DNA from: Rubrivivax rivuli
Lineage (GTDB): Bacteria; Pseudomonadota; Gammaproteobacteria; Burkholderiales; Burkholderiaceae_C
Length of the DNA: 64,000 nucleotides
NCBI RefSeq assembly: GCF_004016505.1
Contig: NZ_SACR01000004.1
Location: 62,001 to 126,000, forward strand
Direction of reading: 5' to 3'
Below the pieces are notes generated by a model. It did not search any database and had not been told where the DNA came from. It saw nothing but the letters and a program-made list of their open reading frames with translations. Of this stretch, positions 9,678 through 20,829 are shown in pieces. Every line of letters starts with the position of its first letter. Position 1 is the stretch's first letter. The translations under genes were made by a program, and so were the position numbers.

Positions 9678-11108
9678 TCAGGCCGGGGCGGCCTGCTGGG
9701 CGTCGCGCTGCTGCCGCATCATCCACAGCATGAAGGCGCTCAGCGCCACGCCGGCCACCACCAGCCCGGCGGTCGCAGCCACCCAGTAACCGGGCGCGCC
9801 CTGCAGCGCGACGGGCACCTGACCGCTGACGTTGAAGGCCAGCTGGTAGCCGCCGCCCAGCCCCACGCCCCACAAAGCGGCCACGTAGATCAGCACCGGC
9901 ACCGTGGCGATCTTGTAGGCGCGCAGCACGAAGGCGGCAATCGTCTGCGCCGCGTCGGCCACGTGGAAGACGGCCAGCCAGGCCACCAGTGGCAGCGCCG
10001 CGGCCAGCACGGCGGCGTCTTGCGAGTACAGGCCCAGCACCGGCGCGCGCAGCACGTAGACGGCCGCACCCATCACCGCCGCGATGGCACAGCCCAAGGC
10101 CAGGCCGTGCCAGCCCAGGCGGCGCGCGTCGGCGTGGTCGCCGGCGCCGATGCGCTGCGCCACCAGCGTGCCGGTGGCATTGGCCAGGGCCAGCGGCATC
10201 ATGAACAGCAGCGAGACCATGTTGACGACGATCTGGTGCCCGGCCACCGGCGTGGTGCCCAGCCGCGCGATGAAGATGGCCATGAAGGCGAAGCCCGTCA
10301 CCTCCACCAGGATGGCCGCGCCCATGGGCACACCCAGGCGCAACATGGCCAGCAGGCGGGCGCGCTCGGGCCGGTGCAGGCCGTGGCCCGTGAGCGCGAA
10401 GCGTTGGTAGTAGGGGTCGCGCCGCACCAGCATGAAGGCGGCCAGCGCCTGCGCCCACATCGCCAGCGCGGTGGCGATCCCGCAGCCCGTGACGCCGAGC
10501 GCCGGCAGTCCGATCGAAGGCACGCCGAAGACCAGTGCCGTGCTCAGCGGCACCTTCAGCGCCAGGCCGCCGAGCTGCAGCACCATCACCGCCTTGGGCC
10601 GCGACACGGCGGTGTTGAAGGCGCGGTACACCGTGAACAGCAGCGAGGCCGGCAGCGAGAAGGCCAGCGCCAGCAGGTAGCCGCGCACCTTCTCGCCCAC
10701 CTCGGGGCTGGCCTGCGCCAGCGCGAGGAAAGGCGCCGGAAAGACCAGCAGCGTGCTGCCCAGCAAGGCCAGCGCGAAGGCGATCCACAGCGCCTGGTGC
10801 ACCTCGTGCCCGGCCTCGGCATCGCGGCCGGCGCCGTGCAGCTGGCCGACGATGGGTGCCAGCGCCATCAGCACGCCCATGAAGCCGATGAAGACGGTGA
10901 TGTAGGCCGCCGAGCCCACCGCCAGCGCGGCCAGGTCGTTGGCGCCGGCGCGGGCCACCAGCAGCGTGTCGATGGTGGCGAAGGCCAGCACCGAGACCTG
11001 GCCGATGAACACCGGCCAGGCCAGCGGCACGATGCGGCGCAGGCTGTCGGCCCAGCGCGCCGTTCGTGCGGCGCGGGCCGACGCGGTGGTGCCGGCCTGC
11101 CGCGTCAA
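9678..11108 (-). CDS. MATE-family multidrug efflux transporter (NorM-like)
   Basis: A 476-residue integral membrane protein with about twelve hydrophobic helices in two similar halves, the layout of MATE exporters that exchange drugs or organic cations for sodium or protons. The family's early motif is visible (PLAWPVFIGQ...TIDTLLVARAG), as is a second copy in the middle (RLGVPMGAAILVEVTGF). Its ATG overlaps the stop of the upstream DUF3717/DUF1289 gene by 4 bp (ATGA), so the two are co-translated. The substrate is unknown. Confidence 0.88.
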   Translation of the reverse strand: MTRQAGTTASARAARTARWADSLRRIVPLAWPVFIGQVSVLAFATIDTLLVARAGANDLAALAVGSAAYITVFIGFMGVLMALAPIVGQLHGAGRDAEAGHEVHQALWIAFALALLGSTLLVFPAPFLALAQASPEVGEKVRGYLLALAFSLPASLLFTVYRAFNTAVSRPKAVMVLQLGGLALKVPLSTALVFGVPSIGLPALGVTGCGIATALAMWAQALAAFMLVRRDPYYQRFALTGHGLHRPERARLLAMLRLGVPMGAAILVEVTGFAFMAIFIARLGTTPVAGHQIVVNMVSLLFMMPLALANATGTLVAQRIGAGDHADARRLGWHGLALGCAIAAVMGAAVYVLRAPVLGLYSQDAAVLAAALPLVAWLAVFHVADAAQTIAAFVLRAYKIATVPVLIYVAALWGVGLGGGYQLAFNVSGQVPVALQGAPGYWVAATAGLVVAGVALSAFMLWMMRQQRDAQQAAPA

Positions 11109-11569
11109 GCGCCGGGGGCCGCGGGCGGCGCGAAGGCCTCGGCCGGTGGGTGGTCGGCGCCGCTGGCGCGCTGCGCGCGTTCGGCGTAGCGGTTGAAACG
11201 CCAGGCCGTGCCTTCCATGGTGATGCGGCGCCAGACGCTGCGTTTCTCGCCCGGCGTGTAGGCCGGCCAGTGCTGCACCTCGTCGAAGCTGCGGCCGCAG
11301 CCCTTGCAGGTTTCGTCACCCTGGCTGGTGCTGCAGATGGCGATGCAGGGCGCGTCGGGCGTGGTGCTGTACCAGGCCAGCCAGGCTTCCTTCGCGCGGC
11401 GCGGCATGCTGGCTTCGTCGCACAGCGTCTCGCGGTAGTACACCATCAGCGCGTACACCTCGGCCAGCGCACGCACCTCGGCGCAGGCGCTGATGCCATC
11501 GGGCGAGGGTGAGCGCTCTCGCCACCAGTTGATGGCGGCTTCGATGTCGGTGATGTGGAGGCCGGCCAT
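11105..11569 (-). CDS. DUF3717 and DUF1289 two-domain protein
   Basis: A 154-residue protein joining two small conserved domains. Residues 3-75 match DUF3717 (ITDIEAAINWWRER), common in Burkholderiales. Residues 86-125 match DUF1289, with the Cys pattern CIAICSTS...CKGCGRSFDE that probably binds a metal. The last 20 residues are Ala/Pro-rich. No function is established for either domain. The gene overlaps the start of the MATE transporter downstream. Confidence 0.8.
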   Translation of the reverse strand: MAGLHITDIEAAINWWRERSPSPDGISACAEVRALAEVYALMVYYRETLCDEASMPRRAKEAWLAWYSTTPDAPCIAICSTSQGDETCKGCGRSFDEVQHWPAYTPGEKRSVWRRITMEGTAWRFNRYAERAQRASGADHPPAEAFAPPAAPGA

Positions 11570-11648
11570 GGGGTGCGGGGGAGGGGGCGGTGAGTGTACC
11601 CAGGCCCCCGCCGGCCTGCAGATGGCCGGTGTGCGGCGCGGGCTGGGC

Positions 11649-11855
11649 TCAGCCGGCGGTGGCGGGCGTGGGGGCGTAGCCGGCGGCCGTGAGCGCGGCC
11701 GCGAGCGTGGCTGGGGGTACGTGGCTGTCGATCTGCACGCTGTGGCTGGCGAGGTCGGCCTTCACCTGCGCCGCGGGGTCGGCGGCGAGTACGGCTTCGG
11801 TGATGCTGCGCACGCAGTGGCCGCAGGACATGGCGGGAATCTGGAAGATGGTCAT
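11649..11855 (-). CDS. Copper chaperone, heavy-metal-associated domain
   Basis: A 68-residue stand-alone HMA domain with the metal-binding motif MSCGHC (CxxC at about residues 11-14), the usual size of CopZ/Atx1-type chaperones that carry Cu(I) to a P-type ATPase. It is divergent from the adjacent CopA-type ATPase gene, with 99 bp between the two start codons, so both are probably controlled from the same stretch. I saw no convincing CueR operator there. Confidence 0.88.
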   Translation of the reverse strand: MTIFQIPAMSCGHCVRSITEAVLAADPAAQVKADLASHSVQIDSHVPPATLAAALTAAGYAPTPATAG

Positions 11856-11954
11856 GGTTTATTGCGCTCCATGGGCTTGATGTGAGGCAGAAGGGCGCCA
11901 AGTCAAGCTGCCTATCATGCCCTTCGTCCCTGCGAGCGCTTGCCGTCCCCTTTC

Positions 11955-14432
<2,478 letters not shown>

Positions 14433-14439
14433 CGCCAGT

Positions 14440-15642
14440 TCAGACGCGCTCCAGCACCAGCGCGATGCCCTGACCGACGCCGATGCACATGGTGCACAGC
14501 GCATAGCGACCGCCGCTTCGGTGCAGCTGGTTCACCGCCGTGGTGGCCAGGCGCGCGCCGCTGGCGCCCAACGGGTGGCCCAGGGCAATGGCGCCGCCAT
14601 TGGGGTTGACGCGCGGATCGTCGTCCTGCAGGCCAAGATCGCGCAACACCGCCAGGCCTTGCGCAGCGAAGGCTTCGTTGAGCTCGATCACGTCCATCTG
14701 CGCGAGCGTCAGGCCCGTGAGTGCCAGCACCTTGCGCGTGGCCGGTGCAGGGCCGATGCCCATCACGCGCGGCGCCACGCCGGCTGTGGCCATGCCCACG
14801 ATGCGCGCGCGTGGCGTCAGGCCGTGCTGCGCGGCCGCGGCCTCGCTGGCCAGCAGCAGGGCGCAGGCGCCGTCGTTCACGCCGCTGGCGTTGCCGGCCG
14901 TCACCGTGCCCTCGGGCCGCACGATGGGCTTGAGCTTGGTCAGCGCCTCCATCGAAGTGGCACGCGGGTGTTCGTCCTGGCTGACGACCACCGCCTCGCC
15001 CTTCTTCTGCGGCAGCGTCACCGGGCAGATCTCGGCGTCGAAGAAGCCGGCCTGCTGCGCGGCCACGGCCTTCAGCTGGCTGGCGAGCGCCATGCGGTCT
15101 TGCGCCTCGCGTTCGATCTTCCAGTCCACGGCCACGTTCTCGGCCGTCTCGGGCATCGAATCGACGCCGTACTGCTCCTTCATCAGCTTGTTGACGAAGC
15201 GCCAGCCGATGGTGGTGTCGTACACGGCGTTGTCGCGGCTGAAGGCCGAGGTCGCCTTGGGCATCACGAAAGGCGCGCGGCTCATGCTCTCCACACCGCC
15301 TGCGATCATCAGCTGCGCTTCACCGGCCTTGATGGCGCGCGCAGCGCTGCCCACGGCATCGAGCCCGCTGCCGCACAGACGGTTGATCGTGGCGCCGGGT
15401 ACGGCGATGGGCAGGCCGGCCAGCAACGCCGCCATGCGCGCGACGTTGCGGTTGTCTTCACCGGCCTGGTTGGCGCAGCCGTAGAGCACGTCGGCCACCG
15501 CCCCCCAGTCCACTTTCGGGTTGCGCGCCATCAGCGCCTTCAGCGGCAGCGCGGCCAGGTCGTCGGTGCGCACGGAAGACAGCGCGCCGCCGTAGCGGCC
15601 GAAGGGGGTGCGCTGGGCGTCGCAGATGTAGGCGTGGGTCAT
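14440..15642 (-). CDS. pcaF: 3-oxoadipyl-CoA/acetyl-CoA thiolase
   Basis: A 400-residue thiolase with the nucleophilic Cys in NRLCGSGLDAV near residue 90, the active-site His in NPNGGAIALGHPLGASG and the second Cys in LCTMCIGVGQG. The sequence resembles the oxoadipyl-CoA thiolases PcaF/PaaJ, which split 3-oxoadipyl-CoA into succinyl-CoA and acetyl-CoA. This suits its place as the last gene of the minus-strand box operon, directly after a 3-hydroxyacyl-CoA dehydrogenase (1 bp apart). The substrate is inferred from context; a general acetyl-CoA acetyltransferase is the alternative. Confidence 0.88.
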   Translation of the reverse strand: MTHAYICDAQRTPFGRYGGALSSVRTDDLAALPLKALMARNPKVDWGAVADVLYGCANQAGEDNRNVARMAALLAGLPIAVPGATINRLCGSGLDAVGSAARAIKAGEAQLMIAGGVESMSRAPFVMPKATSAFSRDNAVYDTTIGWRFVNKLMKEQYGVDSMPETAENVAVDWKIEREAQDRMALASQLKAVAAQQAGFFDAEICPVTLPQKKGEAVVVSQDEHPRATSMEALTKLKPIVRPEGTVTAGNASGVNDGACALLLASEAAAAQHGLTPRARIVGMATAGVAPRVMGIGPAPATRKVLALTGLTLAQMDVIELNEAFAAQGLAVLRDLGLQDDDPRVNPNGGAIALGHPLGASGARLATTAVNQLHRSGGRYALCTMCIGVGQGIALVLERV

Positions 15643-15643
15643 G

Positions 15644-17179
15644 TCAGGCGTTCTTCGTGGTGAGTGCGCGGCGTCGCAACCAAGGGCTCAAGCGATAGCG
15701 CTCGCCGCGGTAGTGTGTGTCCAGCGTGTCGATGAGCGCGGTCACTTCGGCGACGCTCCAGCGCGCCAGGAACTCGAAGGGCCCCGCGGGATAGTTCAGG
15801 CCCAGCTTCATGGCCGCATCAGCACCCTCGGGCGTGCACACGCCCTGCAGCACCGCATCGGCGCCTTCGTTGATCAGCATGCCCACGGTGCGCGCCACGA
15901 CCAGGCCGGGCGTGTCGGCCATGGGCAGTGGCGCGAAGCCCAAGGCGGCCAGCCAGGCGTGGGCCTGCGTGCGCCACGCGGCGGGGCAGCTCTCGGCCAC
16001 GGCCACCGCCACGGCGGTGCCGGGGGCGGTGCTGAACGGCCGGTCGAACACGGCGATGTCGCTGCGTTGCAAGTCGGCGGCGAGTTCGGTGGCCGTGCGG
16101 CCGTCGGTCAGCATGAGGCGCGCACCGTCCACTTCCAGGCCGGTCCAACCGCTGTTGCGCAAGCGTGCCGGGCCCCAGCCTTGCGGGGCCAGCGCCGCGG
16201 TGGCGGCTTGCTCCAGGTGGTCGGCGATGGGGCCCTCGCCATGCACCGTCACCTCGCGCGCGGTGGCGGGGGCTTCGGTCACGGCCACGGACAGGCCGGC
16301 GTTCTCGGGCTTGCCATCGCGGTAGCTGTAAAAGCCGCGCCCGCTCTTGCGGCCCAGCAGGCCGCCGGCCACCATCTCGGCCTGCAGCAGGCTGGGCATG
16401 TAGCGCTTGTCGAAGAAGTTGGCCGCGTAGACCGAGTTCGTCACCGCGAAGTTGGTGTCGTGGCCGATCAGGTCCATCAGCTCGCAGGGCCCCATGCGGA
16501 AGCCCGCGCCGCGCAGGCAGGCGTCCAGCACCGCGGGCGTGGCCGCCTGCTCCAGCAGCAGCGCCAGGGTCTCGGCGTAGTAGGGCCGGGCGATGCGGTT
16601 GACGATGAAACCCGGCGTGCTCTTCGCGTGTACCGGCGTCTTGCCCCAGGCGGCGCTCAGCTCGAAGAGGGCCTCGGCCACCGCGGGCTCGGTCTGCAGG
16701 CCCGAGACCACCTCCACCAGTTTCATCAGCGGCACGGGGTTGAAGAAGTGCATGCCCACCAGCCGGCCCGGGTGCTGCAGGCCGCCCGCGATGGCCGTGA
16801 CGCTGATGCTGCTGGTGTTGGTGGCCAGCACGGTGCTGGCATCGCACAGGCCTTCCAGCTGCGCGAAGAGGGCGCGCTTGGCGTCGAGGTTCTCGACGAT
16901 GGCTTCCACCACCAGCGCCACGCCAGCGGCTTCTTGCAGGGTGGCGATGGGCGTGATGCGCGCCAGCAGCGCCTGCACCGCGTCGGCCGACATGCGGCCC
17001 TTGGCCACCAGCGCATCCAGCGCGCCGGCCATCCTGGCCTTGGCTGCGGCTGCGGCGCCTTCGCGCGTGTCGAACAGGCGCACGGCGTGCCCGGCCTGCG
17101 CCGCCACCTGCGCGATGCCCGCGCCCATGATGCCCGCGCCCACCACGCAGACGGGGGCGCCACTCAGTTTGATCGTCAT
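15644..17179 (-). CDS. paaH: 3-hydroxyacyl-CoA dehydrogenase (PaaH-like)
   Basis: A 511-residue protein with an N-terminal NAD-binding fold (VVGAGIMGAGIAQ), the family signature HFFNPVPLMKLVEVV with catalytic His, and two 3-hydroxyacyl-CoA dehydrogenase C-terminal domains. The long form resembles PaaH/PaaC, which oxidises 3-hydroxyadipyl-CoA to 3-oxoadipyl-CoA. In this operon it would act on the same intermediate formed after ring cleavage of benzoyl-CoA. It overlaps the upstream hydratase by 4 bp and abuts the thiolase. Confidence 0.9.
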   Translation of the reverse strand: MTIKLSGAPVCVVGAGIMGAGIAQVAAQAGHAVRLFDTREGAAAAAKARMAGALDALVAKGRMSADAVQALLARITPIATLQEAAGVALVVEAIVENLDAKRALFAQLEGLCDASTVLATNTSSISVTAIAGGLQHPGRLVGMHFFNPVPLMKLVEVVSGLQTEPAVAEALFELSAAWGKTPVHAKSTPGFIVNRIARPYYAETLALLLEQAATPAVLDACLRGAGFRMGPCELMDLIGHDTNFAVTNSVYAANFFDKRYMPSLLQAEMVAGGLLGRKSGRGFYSYRDGKPENAGLSVAVTEAPATAREVTVHGEGPIADHLEQAATAALAPQGWGPARLRNSGWTGLEVDGARLMLTDGRTATELAADLQRSDIAVFDRPFSTAPGTAVAVAVAESCPAAWRTQAHAWLAALGFAPLPMADTPGLVVARTVGMLINEGADAVLQGVCTPEGADAAMKLGLNYPAGPFEFLARWSVAEVTALIDTLDTHYRGERYRLSPWLRRRALTTKNA

Positions 17180-17961
17180 AACGGAATCCAGTTGGCGGGG
17201 CGCTTGCCCAGGAAGGCCGCGAAACCCTCGCGCGCCTCTTCGGTGCCGCGCACGCGGGCGATGGTCTGTGCCGTGAGTTCCACGGTCTCGGGCGTGATTT
17301 CGCCCACCGGCAGTTGCGCGAACAGCGTCTTGATCTCGCGCTGCGCGTTCGGGCCGCCGGCCAGTAACTGCAGCAGCATCTCGTCGACGGCGGCGTCCAG
17401 TTGTTCGGGCGCCACCACGCGCTGCACCAAGCCGAGGGCCAGCGCTTCGTCGGCGCCGATGCGTTCGGTGCTGAGCGCGAGCCGCCGCGCCTGGCGCTTG
17501 CCCACGGCCTGGATGACATAGGGCCCGATCACCGCCGGCAGGATGCCGAACTTGGCCTCGCTCACCGAGAAGCTGGCGCTGCTGGACGCGATGGCGATGT
17601 CGCAGGCCGCCGTGAGCCCGAAGCCCCCGCCGAGCGCGGCGCCCTGCACACGCGCCACCGTGGGTTTCGGCGAGGCTTCGATGCGCGCCAGCATGCCCGC
17701 GAAGCGCCGCGCATCGGCCACGTTCCATTCGAGGCTGGCGGTGCTGGCGCGCTGCATCCACTGCAGGTCGGCGCCGGCGCTGAAGTGCTTGCCCTCGCCG
17801 GCCAGCACGATGATGCGCACGCTGTCGTCTCCGATCAGCTGCGCGAAGGCGGCGTCCATCTCGCCGATCATGGCCTCGTCGAAGGCGTTGAAGACCGCCG
17901 GCCGGGCCATCGTCACCTGCGCCACGCCGGGGCGGCGCACTTCGATGCGCAGCGTCTCCAT
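17176..17961 (-). CDS. Enoyl-CoA hydratase/isomerase family protein
   Basis: A 261-residue crotonase-fold protein with the oxyanion-hole segments HFSAGADLQWM and GAALGGGFGLTAACD. It starts at ATG 17961, overlapping the stop of boxA (ATGA), and its own stop overlaps the next gene, so it is embedded in the box operon. The probable role is isomerisation and hydration of 3,4-dehydroadipyl-CoA to 3-hydroxyadipyl-CoA. Its sequence also resembles methylglutaconyl-CoA hydratases (GADLxWM), so substrate assignment depends on the operon context. Confidence 0.85.
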   Translation of the reverse strand: METLRIEVRRPGVAQVTMARPAVFNAFDEAMIGEMDAAFAQLIGDDSVRIIVLAGEGKHFSAGADLQWMQRASTASLEWNVADARRFAGMLARIEASPKPTVARVQGAALGGGFGLTAACDIAIASSSASFSVSEAKFGILPAVIGPYVIQAVGKRQARRLALSTERIGADEALALGLVQRVVAPEQLDAAVDEMLLQLLAGGPNAQREIKTLFAQLPVGEITPETVELTAQTIARVRGTEEAREGFAAFLGKRPANWIPL

Positions 17962-19229
17962 CAGTAGGTTTCCAGGTGCAGGCGGCCTTCGCGCTTCATC
18001 GAGGCGCCGACGGTTTCCCAATCGAGCCCGGCGTCCTTGGCGATGTCGCGCAGCGCCAGCACCACGCCTTCTTCCATGGCCTTCAGGCCGCAGACGTAGA
18101 AGTACGCGTTGGGGTCGGCCAGCAGTGGCGCCAGGTCGGCGGCGCGTTCGCGCATGGCGTCCTGAACGTAGCGCTTGGGCGCACCCGGCGTGCGGCTGTA
18201 GGCGAAGTTGCAGTCGATGAAGTCTTTCGGCAGGCCTTGCAGCGGGCCGAAGTAGGGCAGTTCTTCCTGCGTGCGGGCGCCGAAGAACAGCATCAGCTTG
18301 CCGCTCTCGAACCTGCCCGCACTGCGCAGGCGGCGCCGGTGCTCGGTCATCGCGCGCATGGGCGCCGAGCCCGTGCCGGTACAGATCATCACCAGGTGGC
18401 TCTTCGGGTGGTTGGGCATCAGGAAGCTGCTGCCGAAGGGGCCGATGACCTGCACCTGGTCGCCCACCTGCGCATCGCACAGGTAGTTGCTGGCCACGCC
18501 GCGCACGGGCCGGCCCTGGTGGTCTTCCAGCACACGCTTCACGGTGAGGCTGGCGTTGTTGTAGCCCGGGCGCTCGCCGTCGCGCGGGCTGGCGATGCTG
18601 TACTGGCGCGGGTGGTGCGGCTTGCCCTTGGCGTCCACGCCCGGCGGGATGACGGCGATGCTCTGGCCTTCCAGCAGCGGGAAGGGCGTGCCGCCGAAGT
18701 CCAGCACGATGTGGTGGGTGTCGTAGTCGCTGCCCACCTGCGTCACGCGCACGTTGCCGGCCACGGTGGCAGTGATGAACTTCTCCGCCGCCTTCGGGCC
18801 GTAGAGGTTGGTGTACGGGTGCGCGGCCGACCACGGCGGCAGCGTGCTGCCGTAAGCGCTGCTGTTGAAGCCCTCGGCGACAACCGGCGCCGCCACGGGC
18901 TCGGGCACAGCCACCGTGGCGGTGTCGCTACCGGCCTCGGCCAGCAGTTGCTCACGCGGCAGCTCGGGCGGCAGTTCGCTCCAGCCCAACTGCTCTTCCA
19001 CCGAGTACACCCGCACGCGCGGCATGCTGCGGTAGTTGTCGATGCTGCCCGTGGGGCAGGGCGAAATGCAGGCGTTGCACCAGTTGCACTTCTCCGCGTC
19101 GACCACGTAGTTGTTGCTGTCGTGCGTGATCGCGCCCACCGGGCACATCGTTTCGCAGGTGTTGCAGCGGATGCAGATCTCGGGGTCGATCAGGTGCTGC
19201 TTGATGACGGCGTTGTCGGCCATGTCCAT
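17961..19229 (-). CDS. boxA: Benzoyl-CoA 2,3-epoxidase, reductase subunit BoxA
   Basis: BoxA passes electrons from NADPH to the epoxidase BoxB. The 422-residue protein has two N-terminal 4Fe-4S motifs ([12 protein letters not shown] and [12 protein letters not shown]), a variable linker at about 95-150, then a ferredoxin-NADP-reductase-like module with the FAD motif RQYSIASP and the NADP motif [13 protein letters not shown] strong AAGGAG site precedes ATG 19229. An intrinsic terminator lies between boxB and this gene, so it may be made at a lower level than BoxB. Confidence 0.96.
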   Translation of the reverse strand: MDMADNAVIKQHLIDPEICIRCNTCETMCPVGAITHDSNNYVVDAEKCNWCNACISPCPTGSIDNYRSMPRVRVYSVEEQLGWSELPPELPREQLLAEAGSDTATVAVPEPVAAPVVAEGFNSSAYGSTLPPWSAAHPYTNLYGPKAAEKFITATVAGNVRVTQVGSDYDTHHIVLDFGGTPFPLLEGQSIAVIPPGVDAKGKPHHPRQYSIASPRDGERPGYNNASLTVKRVLEDHQGRPVRGVASNYLCDAQVGDQVQVIGPFGSSFLMPNHPKSHLVMICTGTGSAPMRAMTEHRRRLRSAGRFESGKLMLFFGARTQEELPYFGPLQGLPKDFIDCNFAYSRTPGAPKRYVQDAMRERAADLAPLLADPNAYFYVCGLKAMEEGVVLALRDIAKDAGLDWETVGASMKREGRLHLETY

Positions 19230-19245
19230 GGGGTGTCTCCTTCAG

Positions 19246-19269
19246 CAAAAAGGGGCCGGTGGGCCCCTT
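19246..19269 (-). terminator. Intrinsic terminator/attenuator between boxB and boxA
   Basis: Read on the minus strand, an 8-bp stem (AAGGGGCC paired with GGCCCCTT, 4-nt loop) runs straight into five T residues. It sits 27 bp past the boxB stop and 17 bp before the boxA start. Because downstream genes of the same pathway lie beyond it, it is more likely a partial terminator than the end of the operon. Confidence 0.7.
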
Positions 19270-19296
19270 GTCGCACGCTCTCGATGATGGCGCAGC

Positions 19297-20724
19297 TCAG
19301 TTGAAGCGCACGTACTCGAAATCCACGGGCTGGCGGTTGATGCCCATGACCGGAGGCGCGATCCAATTCGCGAACTGGCCCGGCTCCACCACACGCCCCA
19401 TCAGGCTGGCCACGAAAGCCCGGTCGCCACCGCTGGGCAGCCAGTGGTCGACATTCGCCTTCCACTCGGCCTCGCTCACCACGCGGCCGTCGGGCGCCAC
19501 CTTCACGCCCTTGAGCGCGCCGATGTTGCGGTGGAAAGCCTTGTGCGGCACGCTCAGGCGCGTAGGGATGCCCGCCTTCTCCAGCACCTTGTTCCAGCGG
19601 TTCACGCCGGCCACGCTGTCGGTGATGTAGTCGTCGCGCAGCACTTCGTTCAGGGCGTTGAGCATGGGCACTTCCTTCTCCACGAGCTGGCCGTTCTTGG
19701 CTTCCAGCACGCGGTAGGTCTGGCCCTTGAGCACGTGGTCGTCCACGCGCTTGCCTTCTTCGTAGCGGCCCTTCAGGCCGCTGCTGTAGAAGGTGGCGGC
19801 GTTGCTGCTCTCGTCGGCACCGAAGAGGTCGATGGTGACGCTGAAGTGGAAGTTGATATAGCGCTGGATGGTCGGCAGGTCGATCACGCCGGCGTTGCGC
19901 AGGGTCTGCACGTCGTCGGTCTTCAACTCGTTCATCTTCTGCGCCGTGCGCTGGATGACTCGGCTGATGCCGCTCTCGCCCACGAACATGTGGTGGGCTT
20001 CTTCGGTCAGCATGAACTTCGTGGTGCGGGCCAGCGGATCAAACGCGCTCTCGGCCAGCGCGCACAGTTGGAACTTGCCGTCGCGGTCGGTGAAGTAGGT
20101 GAACATGAAGAAGCTCAGCCAATCCGGCGTGGCTTCGTTGAAGGCACCCAGGATGCGCGGGTTGTTCTGGTCACCGCTGCGGCGCTCGAGCAGCGCCTCG
20201 GCTTCTTCGCGGCCGTCGCGGCCGAAGTGCTTGTGCAGCAGGTAGACCATGGCCCACAGGTGGCGGCCTTCTTCCACGTTGATCTGGAAGAGGTTGCGCA
20301 GGTCGTACATGCTGGGCGCGGTGTTGCCGAGGTGGCGCTGCTGCTCCACCGATGCCGGCTCGGTGTCGCCCTGCGTCACGATGATGCGGCGCAGGTTGGC
20401 GCGGTGCTCGCCGGGCACGCTGTCCCAGGCCTTCTCGCCCTTGTGGTCGCCGAAGTGGATGGTGCGCTCGGCGTCACCGGGGTTCATGAAGATGCCCCAG
20501 CGGTAGTCGCGCATCTTCACGTGCCCGAAGCTGGCCCAGCCTTGCGGGTCGACGCTGACGGCCGTGCGCAGGTAGACGTCCATGTCGGTGGAGCCTTCGG
20601 GCCCCATGTCGTCCCACCAGTTGATGAAGTTCGGCTGCCATTGCTCGAGCGCGCGCTGCAGCGTGCGGTCTTCGCTCAGGTTGACGTTGTTGGGGATCTT
20701 CTCGCTGTAGTTGATGCTGCTCAT
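19297..20724 (-). CDS. boxB: Benzoyl-CoA 2,3-epoxidase, oxygenase subunit BoxB
   Basis: BoxB is the di-iron oxygenase that turns benzoyl-CoA into its 2,3-epoxide. The 475-residue size is as expected. Candidate iron ligands are visible in the helical core: NVEEGRHLW, and MLTEEAHHMFVGE (E-E-x-H-H). The start chosen is ATG 20724, with a GGAG ribosome site 8 bp ahead; an ATG eight codons earlier lacks one. It follows boxC by about 105 bp, with a GC-rich repeat element between, and precedes boxA. Confidence 0.96.
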   Translation of the reverse strand: MSSINYSEKIPNNVNLSEDRTLQRALEQWQPNFINWWDDMGPEGSTDMDVYLRTAVSVDPQGWASFGHVKMRDYRWGIFMNPGDAERTIHFGDHKGEKAWDSVPGEHRANLRRIIVTQGDTEPASVEQQRHLGNTAPSMYDLRNLFQINVEEGRHLWAMVYLLHKHFGRDGREEAEALLERRSGDQNNPRILGAFNEATPDWLSFFMFTYFTDRDGKFQLCALAESAFDPLARTTKFMLTEEAHHMFVGESGISRVIQRTAQKMNELKTDDVQTLRNAGVIDLPTIQRYINFHFSVTIDLFGADESSNAATFYSSGLKGRYEEGKRVDDHVLKGQTYRVLEAKNGQLVEKEVPMLNALNEVLRDDYITDSVAGVNRWNKVLEKAGIPTRLSVPHKAFHRNIGALKGVKVAPDGRVVSEAEWKANVDHWLPSGGDRAFVASLMGRVVEPGQFANWIAPPVMGINRQPVDFEYVRFN

Positions 20725-20754
20725 GCAAGTCTCCTGGTGGTGTATCAAGCGGCC

Positions 20755-20829
20755 GCCGCGGAACCGGCTTTGCCGGGCCGCTGGCGGCGCCCCTTGAGGG
20801 GAGCGCCGTCAGGCGCTACGGGGTGGTCG
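20755..20829. repeat. GC-rich palindromic intergenic element
   Basis: Between boxC and boxB lies a dense hairpin-forming stretch. On the minus strand it reads GCGCTCCCCTCAAGGGGCGC, followed by CGGCCCGGCAAAGCCGG. A second copy of the same design lies between livH and livM at about 30285-30346. Such elements are, from memory, frequent in Comamonadaceae genomes. It codes for nothing visible. Confidence 0.6.

Noticed and set aside
11856-11954. CueR operator between the copper chaperone and copA
   Set aside because: No convincing CueR-type dyad with a 19-20 bp promoter spacer could be found.
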